From CAZSHG01 sp964606695 [NCBI: uncultured bacterium] (GTDB lineage: Bacteria > UBP14 > UBA6098): a stretch of 38,111 nt of DNA. Under the pieces are notes generated by a model, which made no database searches, was not told the DNA's origin, and saw only the letters and a program-made list of their open reading frames with translations. Every line of letters begins with the position of its first letter. Position 1 is the stretch's first letter. Location: contig CAZSHG010000026.1 in NCBI GenBank assembly GCA_964606695.1, forward strand, positions 1 to 38,111, written 5' to 3'. Positions 33,622 to 38,111 of the stretch are shown here, in pieces. Both the position numbers and the translations under genes were made by a program.

Positions 33622-33948
33622 ATGCAAACAGTTGAAAATATAGCAGAGTTTCTCTCGAACAGGCTCACTTCAAGAGGCATCGATGTCGAAAGACTGATCA
33701 TCTTCGGTTCGAGAGCTGATGGGGGTGGAGATAGCGATAGTGATATTGATTTCGCTGTCGTTTCGTCTTCCTTTGAAGGCAAAGACCTTTACGAAAGAGC
33801 CGAACTGACGTCAATCCCGGTCGCCGAGACAATCTGGAAGTTCGATGTTCCCATAGACCTCATTGCCCTTACTCCCTCGGAGTTTTTAGCCGAGGATAGG
33901 ATGATTTGCGTCTCGATAAAAAACGGAAAAACACTTATTTCAAACTAA
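33622..33948 (+). CDS. Minimal nucleotidyltransferase (MNT) domain protein
   Basis: A 108-aa protein with the polymerase-beta-type motif IIFGSRADGGGDSDSDIDFAVV (residues about 26-47; GS then DxD), used for metal and NTP binding. A further Asp is in WKFDVPIDLIAL. MNT proteins commonly pair with HEPN RNases as antitoxins that AMPylate the partner, but no HEPN gene is adjacent. It follows the PIN gene by 20 bases, so the two modules travel together. Orphan MNT; target unknown. Confidence 0.82.
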   Translation: MQTVENIAEFLSNRLTSRGIDVERLIIFGSRADGGGDSDSDIDFAVVSSSFEGKDLYERAELTSIPVAETIWKFDVPIDLIALTPSEFLAEDRMICVSIKNGKTLISN

Positions 33949-33970
33949 AACGAAAAGATAGGAGCACAAA

Positions 33971-34222
33971 ATGGACGAACTCGAAAAGACAATCCTCGAA
34001 TACGTAGTCGATGAATACCTCGAGGAAGAGGACGAAGAGGAAATCGGGGTCGAAAGCCCGCTGATTTCATCAGGTATCGTGGACAGCTTCAGCATGGTTA
34101 GCCTGAAAACCTTCCTCGAAAGGAAATATAGCATTTCCATTCCGGACGACAAAGCTACGCCGGATGATTTCGACACAGTCAAAAGCATCGCCGCGCAAGT
34201 CCGCGAAATCAAAGGAATGTAA
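33971..34222 (+). CDS. Acyl carrier protein
   Basis: An 83-aa acidic helical protein. The phosphopantetheine site is SSGIVDSFSMVSL, with Ser39 in a DSF variant of the usual DSL. The N terminus is very acidic (EYLEEEDEEEIGVESP). AGGAG precedes the ATG. It is more like free-standing carrier proteins that work with AMP-forming ligases (DltC-like) than the fatty-acid AcpP. Together with AcpS and an alpha-oxoamine synthase (Kbl) in this locus it may carry an acyl or aminoacyl group, but its partner is not shown. Hairpin 34295-34331 may end its transcript. Confidence 0.88.
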   Translation: MDELEKTILEYVVDEYLEEEDEEEIGVESPLISSGIVDSFSMVSLKTFLERKYSISIPDDKATPDDFDTVKSIAAQVREIKGM

Positions 34223-34294
34223 TTGGGATTTGAGATTGACGATTGCCGATTTAGAATTGGCCATCCTTCAATCGAAAATCACAAGATGTCTAAG

Positions 34295-34331
34295 AAATGG
34301 GGATTGCGCTGAATTTCCCCAATCCCCATTT
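34295..34331 (+). terminator. Possible terminator after the carrier-protein gene
   Basis: A 12-bp perfect stem AAATGGGGATTG/CAATCCCCATTT (34295-34306 with 34320-34331) lies 73 bases past the ACP stop. It lacks a clean T tract (TCCTCAAG follows), so it might also be an interspersed palindrome. Confidence 0.5.
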
Positions 34332-34367
34332 CCTCAAGTTTAATGAGAGATTCGAACGCGCCAAATT

Positions 34368-35561
34368 ATGCGTATTAAGGCAATATACATCTTGCTAATT
34401 ATTCTCGCGATGGCAATAACAAAGACAGCTTTGTCTGGCGAGAGTTACCGCGGGCGGTATAAACTATCGTATGAAAGAGAAGGTTATTCGGGTCCGGGGC
34501 ACTTAGTCATTACCGATACGACTGAGAATACCATCCTTGTTAATCTAATTGGAGAAGAAAAAGTTGATTTTTACACCCCATTTGGAAGCTGGATAAAAGC
34601 CGAAAGTCCATGCGCGGCTATTGCTTGTTTGGATACCGAATACATTCCCCCAGTTTTGACTACTATCACACGAAAAGGAGATACAATTACTCATTCCGAT
34701 TTTCAAAAATATCGGAGAATCAAAATTTATTTGTATTATCCCAAAACCGAAAGGTGGGAACTATTCAACGACGTATATACTCATTGCGATCAAGCTATCG
34801 CGGGTATTTTTGACATATCGACACAAAATGATATTTTTGTAATTAATGATGTAAATAATTGGTTTTACTCCGCACATTTGAAAAGAGATAGCGATAAGTT
34901 AGCTTCTATTGGCTCATCTGAAATATGGGGACCTTTAGATAATGGTTATCTGATATCCCGTAATATGGATCCTGAAGACTGGCCAATTTCTTTGTTCACA
35001 ACTGAAGTTGTTATCTATAATCCCGAAACATTTAGTAAGGATGTCAATACAATTTCGGAAACATCACAAGTAGTATATGTTGTCCCTGCTGGCGAGATCA
35101 TTGTGTTCGATAAAACAAGGCATAATAAAGAAGATTCGTCTTTTACAGATCTAATCGACTTAGGATGGTTAGAATCAGAGAACGATGAAACTGGATATCT
35201 TGTGAAATCATGGAGTATCCCAGATCTTCATTGTGATACATTGGGCTATTTTCACCTTGGATATGTCAGAGGGACGAAGGGCAGTGTAATGAAAGTGCAT
35301 TCGGAACCTGAAATAGAAGCAAATCCACTGTATCCTCGTTTTGGTTATCCCTGTAGCCTCGACTACATCGAAGTCTATGATACCTTCTTCTTGGATTTAG
35401 AACCTCGTGTTGTTTACGACTCATTAGGGGCTATAGCGGAAACTGGAATTGACACGTTTTATCGGCATACAACGATGAAATTCGACTCCCGTCTCTACAT
35501 CGACCTCGAAAACGAACCGCATCTCAGATCCCGCCGTTTGGGAATTCATGAGGAGAATTAA
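34368..35561 (+). CDS. Secreted protein of unknown function, 397 aa
   Basis: The protein has a signal peptide (MRIKAIYILLIILAMAITKTALS) and then a strand-rich sequence with many aromatic and acidic residues, starting GESYRGRYKLSYEREGYSG. Only three cysteines follow the signal peptide before the C-terminal third, and there is no recognised motif. The gene is more A+T-rich than acsA and kbl and has no strong ribosome site. It may be a late arrival in this locus. The last residues (LRSRRLGIHEEN) show no sorting domain. Function unknown. Confidence 0.7.
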   Translation: MRIKAIYILLIILAMAITKTALSGESYRGRYKLSYEREGYSGPGHLVITDTTENTILVNLIGEEKVDFYTPFGSWIKAESPCAAIACLDTEYIPPVLTTITRKGDTITHSDFQKYRRIKIYLYYPKTERWELFNDVYTHCDQAIAGIFDISTQNDIFVINDVNNWFYSAHLKRDSDKLASIGSSEIWGPLDNGYLISRNMDPEDWPISLFTTEVVIYNPETFSKDVNTISETSQVVYVVPAGEIIVFDKTRHNKEDSSFTDLIDLGWLESENDETGYLVKSWSIPDLHCDTLGYFHLGYVRGTKGSVMKVHSEPEIEANPLYPRFGYPCSLDYIEVYDTFFLDLEPRVVYDSLGAIAETGIDTFYRHTTMKFDSRLYIDLENEPHLRSRRLGIHEEN

Positions 35562-35604
35562 AAACCGCTATTGAATTTTGAGAAATATGTGTTATTTTAA
35601 AACT

Positions 35605-35631
35605 CGTAGATTTCGATATATCGAATCTGCG
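35605..35631. promoter_or_regulatory. Palindrome upstream of the P-II-like gene
   Basis: Perfect 14-bp palindrome TTCGATATATCGAA (35612-35625), extended by AGA/TCT with one bulged T, about 50 bases before the ATG at 35679. It could be an operator or a leader hairpin. Confidence 0.4.
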
Positions 35632-35678
35632 ATACGGTCATTTATAATAAATCATAATTAGCTGAAAGCGGAGACGAT

Positions 35679-36017
35679 ATGCATTTACTTGTCTTAGTCC
35701 TCGAAAAAAACGATATATTACCCGATATTCTCGAAAAACTCTATGAAGTCGGAGTCAAAGGCACAACGGTTCTAAATTCGGTGGGGATGGGGAAACTACT
35801 GGCTCAATATGGCAAAGATATCCCCGTCGGCAAGATGGTCAAACAGAAACTCCACAAGGGCAACTACACGAACAAAACACTATTCGCGGTCATCCGTGCC
35901 GACGACGTCCTATACGACGCCATCGATGTGATTAACGAGACTATCGGCAATCTGGAAAATCCGGATACGGGTATTATGTTCACTGTCCAACTGGACAAGG
36001 TGTTCGGCTTAATATAA
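35679..36017 (+). CDS. P-II-like signalling protein
   Basis: A 112-aa protein with the length and fold pattern of P-II/GlnB-like trimeric regulators: an opening beta strand MHLLVLVLEKNDILPDILEKLYEVGVKGTTVL, a central loop region, and an end (NLENPDTGIMFTVQLDKVFGLI) very like the P-II C-terminal G-I-x-F-x-x-x-x-x-x-V-x-G-L. It lacks the T-loop Tyr uridylylation region and the usual arginine-rich B-loop, so it is a divergent member. P-II-like proteins bind nucleotides and control a partner, often a membrane protein; the gene seven bases downstream encodes one. Ligand unknown. Confidence 0.7.
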   Translation: MHLLVLVLEKNDILPDILEKLYEVGVKGTTVLNSVGMGKLLAQYGKDIPVGKMVKQKLHKGNYTNKTLFAVIRADDVLYDAIDVINETIGNLENPDTGIMFTVQLDKVFGLI

Positions 36018-36024
36018 TGTAGCG

Positions 36025-36678
36025 ATGAACTGGCAACTCGCCAAATACGAACCGCTTCCCTTTCTGCCGCCATGGCTCTATATTAGCCTGCTTGTGGCCT
36101 TTCTGGTGACATGGTTGCTCTACAGCCTTTTCAGGGAAAAATACAAGCTTCAAATCGAGCCTTTCGCAATCGATGTTCTGACGATATGGCCGCTAACAGG
36201 CAAAAGGGCGAAAGAAATCCCTGAAGTGCAGGATTTCATGGCCGAACTGACCGGTCCCGAGCAGAATTTCCTGCAGATGAATATCGATCGATTCGGCAAC
36301 GGCGGAATTATAGCCGGTGACAGCGAATCGACTTCCGTGCTGACTTACTTCCCGGTGAAATTCTACGAGAACGAAGATTTCGGCTTCGAGATCGAATGGC
36401 TAAACAGGTTGAGTTTCATTCGACCGGATTTCGAAAACCTGGCTCTGGTAATCGACCATGCGAAACTCGCGGAAAGGCATTTTGAAAGCGACATCTTCAG
36501 TTCGATAATCGACGGAATGATAAAAATCGCGGACGAACTGAATTTTGGTAAACTGGTGTTCTGGGAGTCTGTGTGTGGAGTTATTAGACCTGAATTGGTA
36601 AGCGAATGCGGCCACGATCCGATCGTATCGGAAGAACGATTTTATCTGGACATCAAAAAGGAAGAGATCAAAAGTTAA
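36025..36678 (+). CDS. Membrane-anchored protein of unknown function
   Basis: A 217-aa protein with one N-terminal membrane helix (WLYISLLVAFLVTWLLYSLF, residues about 17-36) and a soluble domain of about 180 residues (IEPFAIDVLTIWPLTGKRAKEIPEVQDFM ... FYLDIKKEEIKS). I recognise no family. It starts seven bases after the P-II-like stop, so the pair is almost certainly co-translated, and the soluble part could be the target of the P-II-like protein. Its stop lies 38 bases before kbl. Confidence 0.68.
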   Translation: MNWQLAKYEPLPFLPPWLYISLLVAFLVTWLLYSLFREKYKLQIEPFAIDVLTIWPLTGKRAKEIPEVQDFMAELTGPEQNFLQMNIDRFGNGGIIAGDSESTSVLTYFPVKFYENEDFGFEIEWLNRLSFIRPDFENLALVIDHAKLAERHFESDIFSSIIDGMIKIADELNFGKLVFWESVCGVIRPELVSECGHDPIVSEERFYLDIKKEEIKS

Positions 36679-36716
36679 CAAATAACCAGCGGAGAAAACC
36701 GTGAAAAGGAGGCATA

Positions 36717-37964
36717 ATGGCCTACAGCGACAAATCGAGAGAACATTATCAGGATGAACTCAAAGAAATTAAAGAGAAGGGGCTTTTCAAGGAGGAAAGA
36801 TATATCTGCAGTCCGCAGGACGCCGAAATTAAAGTGGAATACCCGGAAGGCGCTCCATGCAATGAAGTTATCAATATGTGCGCGAACAATTACCTGGGGC
36901 TTTCCAGCCATTCGGAGGTGGTCGAAGCGGCACATAAGGGACTCGAAGACCGAGGCTACGGGATGAGCTCCGTCCGATTCATTTGCGGCACTCAGGATAT
37001 TCACCGTGAGCTGGAAAACAAGCTTACAACGTTCCTCGAAACCGAGGACACCATCCTCTTCCCAAGTTGTATGGACGCCAACGCCGGCGTTTTCGAAGCG
37101 GTATTCAATGACAAGGACGTCCTCATCGCCGACCGCCTCGTGCACGCCTCGATAATCGACGGCATGCGCCTCTGCAGTGCGCTCAACGAGAGCTTCAAGC
37201 ATTCCAACATGAAGCATCTCGAGAAAAAACTGAAGATCTACCAGGACGCCCGCTTCCGATGCATCGTAACAGACGGCGTCTTCTCGATGGACGGCGATTG
37301 CGCCAAACTCGACGAAATATGCGACCTCGCCGAAAAATACGACGCCATGGTCTTCGTCGATGATTCCCACGCCAGCGGCTTTTTGGGCAAAAAGGGCAAA
37401 GGCACCCACGAACTAAAAGGCGTCCTCGGCAGAATCGATATCATCACGACCACGCTGGGCAAAGCCCTCGGCGGCGCTTCCGGCGGATGCGTATCCGGCA
37501 GGAAAGAAATCGTGGAGATGAATCGTCAACGCGCGAGACCGTATCTATTTTCCAACGCCATGCCGCCCGTAGTAGTAGCCGCGGCGAACAAAGTGCTCGA
37601 TGTCATCATGGCCTCGACCGAACGTCGCGATAAGCTCGAAGAAAACACCAAATTCTGGCGCGCGGGCCTCGAAGAGGCGGGCTTCGACCTGGTCGAGGGC
37701 GAAACGCCAATCGTCCCAATCATGCTCTACAACGCCAAACTCAGCCAGGACATGTCCCGCGACCTCTACGAGAAGGGCATCTACGCCATCGGATTCTTCT
37801 TCCCGGTAGTTCCGCAGGGTAAAGCGCGAATTCGCACTCAGATTTCCGCCGCCCACGAACGCCACCACCTCGAAAAAGCACTCGATGCCTTCACCGAAGT
37901 CGGCAAGAAATACGACATCCTCGGCAAAGGCAAAAAGGAAATAATCGAAATGTATGGGATGTAA
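36717..37964 (+). CDS. kbl: 2-amino-3-ketobutyrate CoA ligase (glycine C-acetyltransferase)
   Basis: A 415-aa PLP enzyme of the alpha-oxoamine synthase family. It cleaves 2-amino-3-ketobutyrate with CoA into glycine and acetyl-CoA. Matching blocks are GLFKEERYI, INMCANNYLGLSSH, GYGMSSVRFICGTQDIH, HASIIDGMRLC (His143), TDGVFSMDGD, VDDSHASGF (Asp215, His218) and TTTLGKALGGASGG (PLP Lys249). The match to Kbl is close, more so than to serine palmitoyltransferase or BioF. GGAGG lies before the ATG. With tdh (29790) it completes threonine breakdown. Confidence 0.95.
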   Translation: MAYSDKSREHYQDELKEIKEKGLFKEERYICSPQDAEIKVEYPEGAPCNEVINMCANNYLGLSSHSEVVEAAHKGLEDRGYGMSSVRFICGTQDIHRELENKLTTFLETEDTILFPSCMDANAGVFEAVFNDKDVLIADRLVHASIIDGMRLCSALNESFKHSNMKHLEKKLKIYQDARFRCIVTDGVFSMDGDCAKLDEICDLAEKYDAMVFVDDSHASGFLGKKGKGTHELKGVLGRIDIITTTLGKALGGASGGCVSGRKEIVEMNRQRARPYLFSNAMPPVVVAAANKVLDVIMASTERRDKLEENTKFWRAGLEEAGFDLVEGETPIVPIMLYNAKLSQDMSRDLYEKGIYAIGFFFPVVPQGKARIRTQISAAHERHHLEKALDAFTEVGKKYDILGKGKKEIIEMYGM

Positions 37965-37993
37965 TCCCGGCTAACTACTCCCATACGACAAAA

Positions 37994-38013
37994 GGGCGGC
38001 CACCCAGCCGCCC
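37994..38013 (+). terminator. Hairpin after kbl
   Basis: Perfect 7-bp stem GGGCGGC/GCCGCCC around CACCCA, 29 bases past the kbl stop, followed by only a short T stretch (CATTTG). Probable transcript end. Confidence 0.55.
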
Positions 38014-38020
38014 CATTTGT

Positions 38021-38046
38021 CATTCCCGCGAAAGCGGGAATCCAGT
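38021..38046. repeat. Interspersed palindromic repeat (CGCGAAAGCG type)
   Basis: ATTCCCGC/GCGGGAAT stem around GAAA, then CCAGT. This short palindrome type is common between genes of many environmental bacteria. Confidence 0.7.
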
Positions 38047-38080
38047 AGGCCGGCCACCTCACCGCCCTAAAATAAAAAAG

Positions 38081-38111
38081 CCCCCCTTGTCAAAGGGGGG
38101 TTGGGGGGATT
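38081..38111. repeat. Interspersed C6/G6 hairpin repeat, runs to the window edge
   Basis: CCCCCCTT/AAGGGGGG stem followed by TTGGGGGGATT. Same family as the element at 408-441 inside the hydrolase gene. The last bases meet the window end, so the copy may be incomplete. Confidence 0.75.

Noticed and set aside
36675-37409. Long minus-strand ORF opposite kbl
   Set aside because: Shadow of a well-conserved gene; no start signals and no family.
36717-37964. Serine palmitoyltransferase (sphingolipid synthesis) in place of Kbl
   Set aside because: Attractive because of the nearby carrier protein, AcpS and an epimerase-type gene, but the sequence blocks fit Kbl closely, and the epimerase-type protein has the marks of threonine dehydrogenase.

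Overview
This window most likely comes from an uncultivated Gram-negative bacterium of the Fibrobacteres-Chlorobi-Bacteroidetes (FCB) type or a related candidate phylum. The signs are a YPNPFN-type C-terminal sorting domain of the type IX secretion class on a secreted hydrolase (271-2301), a PorV/PorQ-like outer-membrane barrel protein (17696), TPR proteins with an 'LPGSGxxY' membrane motif, a DGGGP-synthase-like UbiA enzyme, an NAD-dependent epimerase-type threonine dehydrogenase and an AdoCbl-dependent ribonucleotide reductase. The exact lineage cannot be fixed from this sequence.

Layout. 1-2301 (minus): a secreted CocE/NonD-type hydrolase followed, with an ATGA overlap, by the start of another secreted protein. 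2302-5633 is an accessory zone: a 21-bp minisatellite, a cluster of five related hairpins, a 55-aa membrane-protein gene between two 33-bp direct repeats, and an A+T-rich two-gene cassette (TcmP and its three-Cys partner), then more short repeats. 5634-15107 is mostly minus-strand envelope and housekeeping genes: a VWA-OmpA lipoprotein, a site-2-type protease, a PDZ protein with unusual D-G-N-D-Y repeats, a signal-peptidase-like protein that has lost its catalytic residues, a RodZ-like protein, maf, dtd and ubiA. A pilin-like gene (7971, plus) diverges from the protease.

15158-22697 (plus): nrdJ behind apparent NrdR and DnaA boxes, then a run of six closely packed genes (PorV-like, TPR, YidD-like, TPR, dolichol/phytol-kinase-like, purH). 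22828-29370 (minus): a frameshifted DUF4126 gene, rnfB with a LolA-like gene, a two-domain M16 protease, a 37-aa ORF and a class II aldolase.

29371-29789 separates two good divergent promoters and holds the most striking noncoding object in the window: four perfect stems (11, 16, 11 and 9 bp) that tile into an almost gapless four-way junction. 29790-37964 (plus) is a threonine/acyl locus: tdh, acpS, acsA, a PIN toxin-antitoxin pair, an orphan nucleotidyltransferase, an acyl carrier protein, a secreted unknown, a P-II-like protein, a membrane unknown and kbl. Tdh and Kbl together turn threonine into glycine and acetyl-CoA. AcsA feeds the same acetyl-CoA pool, and AcpS would charge the carrier protein.

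Several genes (6980, 7890, 7971, 14879) have a -10 box 6-8 nt before the start codon and no ribosome binding site, suggesting leaderless transcripts. All family assignments come from motif recognition, without database searches.
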